DNA of 64,000 nt. Origin: Stigmatella aurantiaca. GTDB taxonomy: Bacteria > Myxococcota > Myxococcia > Myxococcales > Myxococcaceae. The notes below the pieces were generated by a model. The model had not been told where the DNA came from. It did not search any database and saw nothing but the letters and a program-made list of their open reading frames with translations. Shown here in pieces: positions 17,760-24,840 of this stretch. The first letter of the stretch is position 1; every line of letters begins with the position of its first letter. The DNA is taken from contig NZ_FOAP01000009.1 of assembly GCF_900109545.1 (NCBI RefSeq), positions 124,001 through 188,000 on the forward strand. Reading direction: 5' to 3'. Both the position numbers and the translations under genes were made by a program.

Positions 17760-18170
17760 AGAGGGAGCGCAGAAGGCGAGCGAGGCGCCCCAGGCAGCTG
17801 CGAGGCAGGAAACGAGGAAGGAGCGGACAGCGCGAGTGGACTGGGCAGGGCTGCTACGAAGGACCTTCGTGTTGGATGTGTTCGCCTGCGGCAGGTGTGG
17901 AGGCAGGCGGCGGGTGTTGGCGTACGTGAAGGAGGCGGGAGGGGTGCGGGCGATGCTGGAGCACCTGGGCCTGCCCACGGCAGGTGCGAGGCTGGCCTCG
18001 GCGCGCGCGCGCCCTCAAGCCGCGTGGTGTTGAGACTCAAGCCGACCCAGCCAAGAGAGCCAAGCCCTGCCGCGCACCTCAAGGGAGCGCGGCCAGGGCC
18101 GGCGTGTACCCCAAGGGGCTGCGCGGCTTCTCCACCCACCTGGCGCACTGCTCGGGCGGCCCCCGTCAAC
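17760..18170 (+). pseudogene. IS91-like transposase C-terminal fragment, copy D
   Basis: It encodes only the terminal module ([41 protein letters not shown]), clearly related to but diverged from the same module 500 bases to the left. The non-coding tail of the element follows (CGTGTACCCCAA and onward). Tandem copies of the 3' end beside one near-complete copy suggest serial one-ended insertions at the same spot. It borders the SDR/TetR cassette. Confidence 0.7.
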
Positions 18171-18230
18171 AGCTCTCCTCTGCCCCTCCGGTCCAGTCCA
18201 CCACCTCTCAACAGGCCTTCAATCCTTCCT

Positions 18231-18254
18231 ATGCTTATGCTTATGCTTATGCTT
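18231..18254. repeat. ATGCTT hexanucleotide repeat, four units
   Basis: Four exact tandem ATGCTT units lie between the transposase tail and the SDR gene. The tract is AT-richer than its surroundings and non-coding. It lies near the junction between mobile-element sequence and cargo. Confidence 0.85.
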
Positions 18255-18355
18255 GATGAAGCTCCGGACGGCCTTGGGCAGAGTGATCTCGTTCATTTCC
18301 GGTCTCCGTTTCGGCCGGGTGCCGGACGTGGGTGCGTCCGGGCGAGGTTCTCGGG

Positions 18356-19186
18356 TCAGAAGTCCGCTCCGCGCGACAGCTTCTCGTTCGCGCGCAGCTC
18401 AGTGAGGGCGGTCTTGTGCATCTCGACGACGACGTCGTAGCCAGCGTTGCCGAGCACGATCCGATGCGGGGGCACGGGTGCGTTCATGGCGCTGATGACG
18501 GCCTGCACACCGCGCACGGGGTCACCCGGCTGGTTGCCGCTGGCCTCCACGAACGCCGCCTTGACGGCCTCGACCATCGGCACGTAGGCGTCGACGGTCT
18601 CGTCGACCGGCTCGTTGCGGAAGTAGGAGAACGCGCTGGTACGGAAGGCTCCCGGCGCCACGCCGAGCACCCGTACACCGAAGGGCTCGACCTCTTGGCG
18701 CAGTGTCTCGGTGAGCCCTTCGATCGCGAACTTCGCGGCCGTGTAGTAGCCGAACCCCTTCGAGCCGACGAGGCCGGCCACCGACGACATGTTCACGATC
18801 CAGCCGCCGCCGCGGGCCCGCATACCCGGCAGAACCGCCCGCGTCACTTCGATCACCGCGAACAGATTGAGATCGAACGTACGGCGGATCAGCTCGTCAC
18901 GAGCCCCCTCCACCGAGCCGTACCAGCCGCGCCCGGCGTTGTTGACGAGCACGTCGATCCCGCCGAACCGCTCCTCCGCCGTCCGGACCGCCGTCCGCAC
19001 CTGCTCGGCGTCGGTGACGTCGAGCGGCAGCACCAGCACACGGTCGCCGTACGGCTGCGCCCACTCCCGCAGTTCGGCGGGCCGACGTGCGGTCAGCACC
19101 ACCTGATCGCCGAGCTCCAGTGCCGCCTCGGCGTAGGTCGGGCCGAACCCACCGGGCGTTCCACCAGTGATGAACCAAGTCCTCAT
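18356..19186 (-). CDS. Short-chain dehydrogenase/reductase
   Basis: The 276-residue protein has the classical SDR layout: a nucleotide-binding TGGTPGGFG near the N-terminus, LPLDVTD, the structural VNNAG, the catalytic Ser in NMSSVAG, and YYTAAKF carrying the Y-x-x-x-K pair. The substrate cannot be read from sequence; an NAD(P)(H)-dependent oxidoreductase is secure. It is divergently transcribed from a TetR regulator across 57 bases rich in palindromes, so it is probably controlled by that regulator. Codon choice and the pair arrangement resemble actinobacterial detoxification cassettes. IS91-like remnants on both sides support transfer. Confidence 0.9.
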   Translation of the reverse strand: MRTWFITGGTPGGFGPTYAEAALELGDQVVLTARRPAELREWAQPYGDRVLVLPLDVTDAEQVRTAVRTAEERFGGIDVLVNNAGRGWYGSVEGARDELIRRTFDLNLFAVIEVTRAVLPGMRARGGGWIVNMSSVAGLVGSKGFGYYTAAKFAIEGLTETLRQEVEPFGVRVLGVAPGAFRTSAFSYFRNEPVDETVDAYVPMVEAVKAAFVEASGNQPGDPVRGVQAVISAMNAPVPPHRIVLGNAGYDVVVEMHKTALTELRANEKLSRGADF

Positions 19187-19200
19187 GACCTTCTCCTTTC

Positions 19201-19240
19201 GCTATAGAACTTAATATAGCGCTACATGGGGTACTATAGC
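19201..19240. promoter_or_regulatory. Palindromic operator region between SDR and TetR genes
   Basis: The sequence contains GCTATAG (19201-19207), a perfect TAGCGCTA palindrome (19217-19224) and CTATAGC (19234-19240); the outer two are inverted copies. These are likely TetR half-sites overlapping both promoters. If translation of the regulator begins at 19226 rather than 19244, part of the array lies inside its coding sequence. Confidence 0.6.
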
Positions 19241-19243
19241 AAC

Positions 19244-19900
19244 ATGCAAAACGCGCGGGATCGACTTCTCCTCGCCACGGCGGAACTGCTGGAGGCCGGC
19301 GGCTCGGTGTCCACGAGGGCGGTGTGCGACCGCGCCGGGGTGCAGGCCCCGACGCTGTACCACCACTTCGGCAGCAAGCAGGGCCTGATCGACGCGGTGG
19401 CGAACCACGGCTTCACCCAGTACACGGCGATCGAGAACTCCGGCGACCCGCTGCACGACCTGCGCGAGGGCTGGGACAAGCACGTGCGGTTCGGGCTGGA
19501 GCACCCCTCGTTCTACGGCCTGCTCTACGGTCGCGCCAAGCCGGGAAAGCCGTGTGCCGTCACCGCTCCCGCGCACGCCGCGTTGCGCGAGCGGTTTACC
19601 GCGGCGGCTGTCCGGGGTCTTCTCAAGGTGCCGGCCGACGACGCCGCCGAACAGGTGCTCGCCGCCAACGTCGGCATCACGCTGACCCTAATCAGCCAGC
19701 CGGAACCGGACTTCGGCCTGTCCGGGCGCGTCCGCGAGGCCGCGCTGGCCGGGGTGCTGCACACGCAGACCGCCGACGCCGCCGCGACCCGGGCGAGCGC
19801 CGCGCTGACCTTGCGGGCGCTGGTCGGCGACGACCCGGGCGACCTCACCCCGGGCGAGCGCGCCCTGCTCGACGAGTTGCTGACCCGCCTGGCCCGATAG
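19244..19900 (+). CDS. TetR-family transcriptional regulator
   Basis: The protein has 218 residues. The N-terminal helix-turn-helix is typical: LLLATAELLEAGG, TRAVCDRAGVQAPTLYHHFGSKQGLIDAV. The C-terminal ligand domain is diverged but all-helical. The start at 19244 keeps the operator array outside the gene; 19226 would add six residues. Neither has a strong ribosome site, so the message may be leaderless or weakly translated. It probably represses itself and the divergent SDR gene and responds to that enzyme's substrate. Confidence 0.88.
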   Translation: MQNARDRLLLATAELLEAGGSVSTRAVCDRAGVQAPTLYHHFGSKQGLIDAVANHGFTQYTAIENSGDPLHDLREGWDKHVRFGLEHPSFYGLLYGRAKPGKPCAVTAPAHAALRERFTAAAVRGLLKVPADDAAEQVLAANVGITLTLISQPEPDFGLSGRVREAALAGVLHTQTADAAATRASAALTLRALVGDDPGDLTPGERALLDELLTRLAR

Positions 19901-20035
19901 GGCTTCCCGTCGGACGTCGGCGACCCCGGCACGCCCAGCGATTCCGGGGCGCGACACGCCGACCCACCATCTGGTGTTGCCATAGCGGTGAGTGGGAACG
20001 ACAGCCGTCAACGAGCACTGGGGGAAGACCTGGGA

Positions 20036-20060
20036 AGCGGCGGCAATCGAACCCGCCGCT
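20036..20060 (-). other. T-arm-like hairpin resembling the att repeats
   Basis: Eight perfect base pairs, AGCGGCGG with CCGCCGCT, enclose a loop that on the minus strand reads GTTCGATTG, like a T-loop. The sequence around it does not fold as a tRNA and does not match the two att repeats beyond this core. It may be a third, older RNA-gene end, or an unrelated hairpin beside transposase fragment E. Confidence 0.35.
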
Positions 20061-20091
20061 CGGAGCTTCTGGCGAGAGCGATCTAACTCCA

Positions 20092-20262
20092 GTGCCGGAC
20101 GGCGTTTTCGTTCAGGGCGAAGACGGCGTGCGCTTCGAGGCGTTGCCACCGCCCGCGCAAGGAGAGGTGGAGCGGTTGCTGAGGGGGGGGCGCCACCGGG
20201 TGCAGCGGCTCTTGCGTCTTCGCTCCGGGTGCGCAACTGCGGCCATTTCCGGTTCCCCCTCT
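20092..20262 (+). pseudogene. IS91-like transposase scrap, copy E, internally deleted
   Basis: The left part matches the VPDGVF...GVRFE.LPPP segment of copy C (near 16.70-16.82 kb) and keeps a Glu codon where copy C has a stop. After CGGCTCTTGC it jumps to sequence equivalent to [12 protein letters not shown] (near 17.22 kb), a deletion of about 390 bases. It marks the right limit of the IS91-rich island; ordinary chromosomal genes follow. Confidence 0.65.
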
Positions 20263-20386
20263 CCGTCCAACCTGGATCGCCTTCCCCTCGGGTAGCATCA
20301 CATCCACTGGATGCATCGATGACGCTCACCTGCCACTGTGCCCGCGAACAGCGTGGGCCCGCAGTCTACCCCAAGGACCCTGTCCC

Positions 20387-21592
20387 ATGACCTCCACCCC
20401 TGGAGCGCTGTACTCGCTTGTCCTGTTCCTCCTGGCTCCCGCCCTGCTCCTGGCGTGCAGCAGCGGCTCCCAAGGCGGCACCTCGTGCGGAAACACGCTC
20501 GCCCCTCCCACCACGGCCTATGCCTTCACTGACAACGTGGCACCTTCCGCCCACCCGCCGCGAGGGCTCCAGCCCAGCCAGGTGCCACAGTTCGTGGGCA
20601 TCAGCTGGGACGACAACAGCCGCGTGGATGGCATGGCGTGGGCGCTTGAGATGGCCGCGGCGAGGAAGAACCGGGATGGAACGCCCGTGAACATGACGTT
20701 CTTCATGACCACGAAGTTCATCGCGTGGGACGCCATCACCGATCCGAGGGCGCTCAAGAAGAGCTGGCGCGAGGCCCTGGCCGCGGGCCACGAGGTGGCG
20801 CTCCACAGCGTGACCCACGACACGAGCAAGAGCGCGGACACGAACCGCTGGACCGAAGAGCTCACCGGCACCCTTGACGCGCTCACGAAGGACTACGACG
20901 CGAACGAGGAGCGTTGGGACACGTCGCTGAAGAGCGGTCCGGGGCTCCCGAGAGAGCAGCTGGTCGGCTGGCGCACGCCGTCGCTCGCGACGAACGATCT
21001 GCTCATGCCCGTCCTGAAGGCCCACGGAGTCTGGTACGACTCCAGCCTGGAGGAAGGCTTCCAGGACGACCAGGACGGGACCAACTTCCTCTGGCCCTAC
21101 ACGCTGGACAACGGCTCTCCGGGGGACGCGTTCCTGGCGGCGCGGGGTGCCCAGGATACGAAGGCCCCCATCACCCGGCATGCGGGCCTCTGGGAACTGC
21201 CCGTCTACACCGTCATCACCCCGCCGGAGATCCGGGCGGCGCTCAAATACCGCGTGAACTGGTTCGACGAGAGGAGCGGAAAGATCACTGGCTTCGACTT
21301 CAACCTGCTCACCCACGCCATGTTCCAGATGAACAAGGCAGAGTTCCTGGCGACGCTCAAATACACGCTGGATCAGCGGCTCCGGGGCAACCGCGCGCCC
21401 TTCCTCATCACCTTGCACTCGGACTACTACTCGCCCGAGTTTACGTATGCGCCCCGCATCACCCACGCTGAGCGCCGGGCCGCGATCGAGGAGTTCCTCG
21501 ACTACGCACTCAGCAAGCCAGAAGTCCGGGTCCGCTCCCACAAGGAGATCCTCGACTGGATGCGCAGCCCCGCCGCGATGGAATGCCACTAG
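20387..21592 (+). CDS. Polysaccharide deacetylase-like lipoprotein
   Basis: The 401-residue protein starts nine bases after AAGGA. It has a lipoprotein signal peptide ending LLLAC. The body fits the NodB-type polysaccharide deacetylase fold: VGISWDDN in the position of TFDDG, HEVALHSVTHD carrying the H-x-x-x-H metal pair, RTPSLATND, and late ITLHSDYYSP. The enzyme should act in the envelope on an N- or O-acetylated polysaccharide; the substrate is unknown. It stands alone, downstream of the mobile island, with a short gap before the convergent cupin gene. Confidence 0.82.
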   Translation: MTSTPGALYSLVLFLLAPALLLACSSGSQGGTSCGNTLAPPTTAYAFTDNVAPSAHPPRGLQPSQVPQFVGISWDDNSRVDGMAWALEMAAARKNRDGTPVNMTFFMTTKFIAWDAITDPRALKKSWREALAAGHEVALHSVTHDTSKSADTNRWTEELTGTLDALTKDYDANEERWDTSLKSGPGLPREQLVGWRTPSLATNDLLMPVLKAHGVWYDSSLEEGFQDDQDGTNFLWPYTLDNGSPGDAFLAARGAQDTKAPITRHAGLWELPVYTVITPPEIRAALKYRVNWFDERSGKITGFDFNLLTHAMFQMNKAEFLATLKYTLDQRLRGNRAPFLITLHSDYYSPEFTYAPRITHAERRAAIEEFLDYALSKPEVRVRSHKEILDWMRSPAAMECH

Positions 21593-21608
21593 CGGAGGGG
21601 GGCCGCGT

Positions 21609-21971
21609 TTAGGGATCGCGGTGGACTGTCTCGGGGGAGAAGGCCGGCAGGCAGATGGCGATGTATTCGGCTCCCTCCTCGCCGGGGGTGCTGTAGCGCA
21701 CCCATTCTCCGGGCTCGCACACCACGCCCTGACCCGCGCGAACGTCCAGTGAGCCGCCGCGGTGCTCCACGCGCAGCCAGCCCTTGAGCACCACCGTGTA
21801 CTCGCGGAAGGCGGGCGTCTGCCCGGGCTCGACCCAGCCCCCGGGGCTGCGCATGTGGGCCACGCTGAGCTCCCCCGTCTTCGAGTTCACCCGCCCCACG
21901 TACTCGTCGATGAGCTTCGGCTTGTTCCCCGCGGCTTCCACGCGGGTGGGGGAGGGGATGAGGACCGGCAT
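21609..21971 (-). CDS. Small cupin-domain protein
   Basis: The protein has 120 residues and starts at the ATG at 21971, seven bases after GGAG. A single conserved beta-barrel is suggested by FREYTVVLKGWLRVEH, GQGVVCEPGEWVRYSTPGEEGAEYIAICLP. The classical metal-binding histidines of motif 1 are mostly missing (EYTVVLKG), so binding without catalysis is possible. It converges on the deacetylase gene. The ligand is unknown. Confidence 0.75.
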   Translation of the reverse strand: MPVLIPSPTRVEAAGNKPKLIDEYVGRVNSKTGELSVAHMRSPGGWVEPGQTPAFREYTVVLKGWLRVEHRGGSLDVRAGQGVVCEPGEWVRYSTPGEEGAEYIAICLPAFSPETVHRDP

Positions 21972-22021
21972 GACGCGCTCCAAGGCAACGGGTGTAAGGC
22001 CTCAGGCTAGCAGCGCGCCCG

Positions 22022-22225
22022 TCATTTGCCCCGGCGGATGAACCACCGCGGCAGCCGCCGGTCATGCGGGGCCTTCCGCTCCTGGGCCGGCCGGTGCCGC
22101 ACGCGCATGCCTGGGAGGCGTCCCCAGGGGCTCCTGGGCCGCTCGCTCACGGTCCGCAGTCCGCTGGGGCGGAGGGCGTCATCGGCCGGGGGCCGCTGCG
22201 AATCCGGCGGCAGGAGGGCCGTCAT
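22022..22225 (-). CDS. Small Arg/Pro-rich hypothetical protein
   Basis: A 67-residue frame starts at an ATG following GAAGGGGCGGCG and lies 50 bases upstream of the cupin gene on the same strand. It is rich in Arg and Pro and has no recognisable domain. It could be a real small protein cotranscribed with the cupin, or chance in GC-rich DNA. The 290 bases to its right (22226-22515) show no other gene. Confidence 0.3.
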   Translation of the reverse strand: MTALLPPDSQRPPADDALRPSGLRTVSERPRSPWGRLPGMRVRHRPAQERKAPHDRRLPRWFIRRGK

Positions 22226-22515
22226 CGCCGCCCCTTCTTCAACCCTGCGTGAAGCTGGAGTGACATGGCAGCCCCCCTTGTCCCGTCCGAGCCCGCGCCC
22301 TGGGCACCGATCGAAGGCGGGACAGCATCGGTGTCTCCTGGGTACGCGAGTGGATTTACCCAAGGAATACCGGTGATTTCAGGGAAGCTCGGGAGTGATC
22401 GGGAGGATGCACTCCCTCCGTGTGGGGAAGGAGGGCGTCATCGAACTGTCAACGGTCCCGGCTGGTGTGGCCTGCGCTGGCGCTTCGGGGGACGAGGACT
22501 AACTTCTGCTGGGCC

Positions 22516-23316
22516 ATGTCCTCTCGTGCTCTTCTCGCCGCTGTGATGCTCCTGGGGGGGGCCTTGTCCGCCTCGGCCCAGGCGCCGTCCCGCCGTCCCC
22601 GCACCGTCGCGGGCGTGTGTGGGGCGGCCAACTGGGTCTGTGTCGCCGAGTGCATCGACGCGGCGTGCGTGGACCAATGTCTCCGGCAGGGCTGTGAGAC
22701 GTCGCTCGACAAGCTCCAGTCCTGCACGGAGAAAGCCGGGTGTGCACCGGATGACACCTCGTGCCCCACCCGCACCTGTGGACAGGTGTGCCAGAAGGCC
22801 TTCGAGCCCGCGCCCCCCAGCCCCGAGAAAGAACAGCAGGATCCCTGTGCGAGCGTCCAGGCGCCGGGTGCCGAGGTTCCCAAGGATGTGGTGGGCCGGT
22901 GGGAGCTGGCCGCCGCCACCTTGAAGCCGGAGCCCCCCGGCACGCCCGCGCGGGCCGACCCTCAGCCCCGGCCCGACTTCGTGCGGAGCCTGGAGGTTCA
23001 ACCCAACGGCTGCTTCGTGCTGTCCACGCAGCTCAAGGACGCCACGCTGGGGCGCGGCAATCAACTGGAGGTGCGCGCCTGGGGCCTCTTCGCGGTGGCC
23101 AAGGACGACAAGGTGACCTTGCAGGCCAAGGACGGGCAGGCCACGGGCCCCGTCTGCGGCAAGCCCCGCGTCATTCCGCTGTCCAAGGGCAAGTTCCGCG
23201 GGCCGCGCTACAAGTACCAGGTGGAGGGCGACACGCTCACCCTCACGATCGATGACCCGTCCAAGCGCGCTTTCCAGTTCCAGCGCGTGGAGACCCCCGA
23301 GCCGCCGAAGGAATAG
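22516..23316 (+). CDS. Secreted cysteine-rich hypothetical protein
   Basis: The 266-residue protein is started at 22516, directly before a clear signal peptide (ALLAAVMLLGGALSASAQA). Residues 35-105 hold about a dozen cysteines in a repeated C-x3-C pattern, probably disulfide-bonded and helical. A Pro-rich linker leads to a beta-rich domain (VGRWELAAATLKP, RSLEVQPNGCFVL, YQVEGDTLTLTID) resembling lipocalin-like or single-layer sheet domains. No enzyme motif was seen. It precedes the acyltransferase gene by 39 bases and may share its transcript. Confidence 0.75.
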   Translation: MSSRALLAAVMLLGGALSASAQAPSRRPRTVAGVCGAANWVCVAECIDAACVDQCLRQGCETSLDKLQSCTEKAGCAPDDTSCPTRTCGQVCQKAFEPAPPSPEKEQQDPCASVQAPGAEVPKDVVGRWELAAATLKPEPPGTPARADPQPRPDFVRSLEVQPNGCFVLSTQLKDATLGRGNQLEVRAWGLFAVAKDDKVTLQAKDGQATGPVCGKPRVIPLSKGKFRGPRYKYQVEGDTLTLTIDDPSKRAFQFQRVETPEPPKE

Positions 23317-23355
23317 CCCCCGGCGGGGGAGGGCTCTGCTACACCGGGCGGGACG

Positions 23356-24741
23356 ATGGAACGGATGTCGAGTGTGGATGCGGCGTGGCTCCGCATGGAG
23401 ACGCCCACCAACCTGATGATGATTACGGCGGTGCTCTGGTTCGACGCACCGCTGGACACCGCCCGGCTGAGGCAGGTGGTGCGGGAGCGGCTGGTGGAGC
23501 GCTTCCCGCGCTTCCGGCAGCGCGTGGCGGAGCCTCGTGGCGAGTGGGCCTCGCTGCACTGGCAGGACGACCCGGCCTTTGACCTGGAGGCGCACGTGGG
23601 GCACCTGGTGCTTGGCGCGCCCGGGGACCACGCCGCGCTGGAGGCGCTGGTGAGCCAGTGGATGAGCACGCCGCTGGAGCGCTCGCGTCCGCTGTGGCAG
23701 CTCCACGTGCTGGAGGGGTTCGGCCAGGGCAGCGCGCTGCTGGTGCGCATCCACCACGCGCTGGCGGATGGCATCTCGCTGGCGCGGGTGCTGCTCTCGC
23801 TCATGGACGAGGGCGCCGAGGACCACTTCCTGCCGGAGGCCGAGCCCTCCCCGGGCGGGGCGGTTCCCGGGTGGATGAAGCTGCTGCGCGGGGCTCGCGC
23901 CGTGGTGATGGGCTCGCGCGCGGCGTTGAAGCGCGGCGCGGAGCTGATCTCCGAGCCCATCCAGGTGGGAGACCTGGTGCGCGCGGGCGCGCGGGGGGTG
24001 AGCGCCGTGGGCCGGCTGACGGTGATGACCTCCGAGCCGCCGACGGTGCTGCGCGGGGAGCTGGGCACGCAGAAGCGGGCCGTGTGGTCGAAGCCCATTC
24101 CCTTGGACGAGGTGAAGGCCCTCAGCGAGGCCACCGGCAGCACCGTGAACGATGTGTTGCTCACGGCGCTCACGGGCGCGCTGCGCCGCTACCTGGTGTC
24201 GCGGGGTGGGCCCGTGGAGGACCTGCGAGCCCTGGTGCCGGTGAACCTGCGGCCCATGGACGAGCCGCTTCCCCGGGAGCTGGGCAACCGCTTCGGGCTC
24301 GTGTTCCTGGAGCTGCCGGTGCGCCGGGAGGAGCCCCTGCGGCGGCTGCAGGAACTCAAGCGGCGCATGGATGTGCTGAAGCGCTCGCCCGAGGCGGTGG
24401 TGACGTTCGGCGCGCTGAACGTGCTGGGCATGGCGCCCTCCGCGGTGGAGCGGCGGGCCATGGATGTGGTGACGCGGCGGGCCACGCTCGTCATGACGAA
24501 CGTGCCGGGCCCCCGGCACCCGGTGTTCCTGGCGGGCACGCAGCTCGCGGGGTTGATGTTCTGGGTGCCGCAGGCGGGCCAGCTGGGCCTGGGGGTGAGC
24601 ATCTTCAGCTACGCGGGGCAGGTGACGGTGGGGGTGTCCGTGGACGCGGCGCTCGTGCCCGACCCGCACCGGATGGTGGAGGCCTTCCACGACGAGCTCC
24701 GGGCGCTGGCCCGCGAGGACGTGCCCCCGGCAGTCAGGTAG
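23356..24741 (+). CDS. Wax ester synthase/diacylglycerol acyltransferase family protein
   Basis: The 461-residue protein matches the bacterial WS/DGAT family over its full length. The start MERMSSVDAAWL is typical. PLERSRPLWQLHVLEG precedes the catalytic IHHALADGIS (H-H-x-x-x-D-G), and TNVPGPRHPVFLAG is the family's C-terminal block. It esterifies acyl-CoA with a long-chain alcohol or diacylglycerol and is likely cytoplasmic or membrane-associated. Myxobacteria accumulate lipid bodies during development, so a storage or ether-lipid role is plausible. A 99-base gap separates it from the next gene. Confidence 0.9.
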   Translation: MERMSSVDAAWLRMETPTNLMMITAVLWFDAPLDTARLRQVVRERLVERFPRFRQRVAEPRGEWASLHWQDDPAFDLEAHVGHLVLGAPGDHAALEALVSQWMSTPLERSRPLWQLHVLEGFGQGSALLVRIHHALADGISLARVLLSLMDEGAEDHFLPEAEPSPGGAVPGWMKLLRGARAVVMGSRAALKRGAELISEPIQVGDLVRAGARGVSAVGRLTVMTSEPPTVLRGELGTQKRAVWSKPIPLDEVKALSEATGSTVNDVLLTALTGALRRYLVSRGGPVEDLRALVPVNLRPMDEPLPRELGNRFGLVFLELPVRREEPLRRLQELKRRMDVLKRSPEAVVTFGALNVLGMAPSAVERRAMDVVTRRATLVMTNVPGPRHPVFLAGTQLAGLMFWVPQAGQLGLGVSIFSYAGQVTVGVSVDAALVPDPHRMVEAFHDELRALAREDVPPAVR

Positions 24742-24840
24742 GCCGGCGGAGGCCGTCCCAGGGGACATTCGCCCGGCCTCCGTTGCCGGGCGCGGCCTTC
24801 CCCTGCACACTCGGCCATCGCCCTCCTGGAGCCTGCCCTC

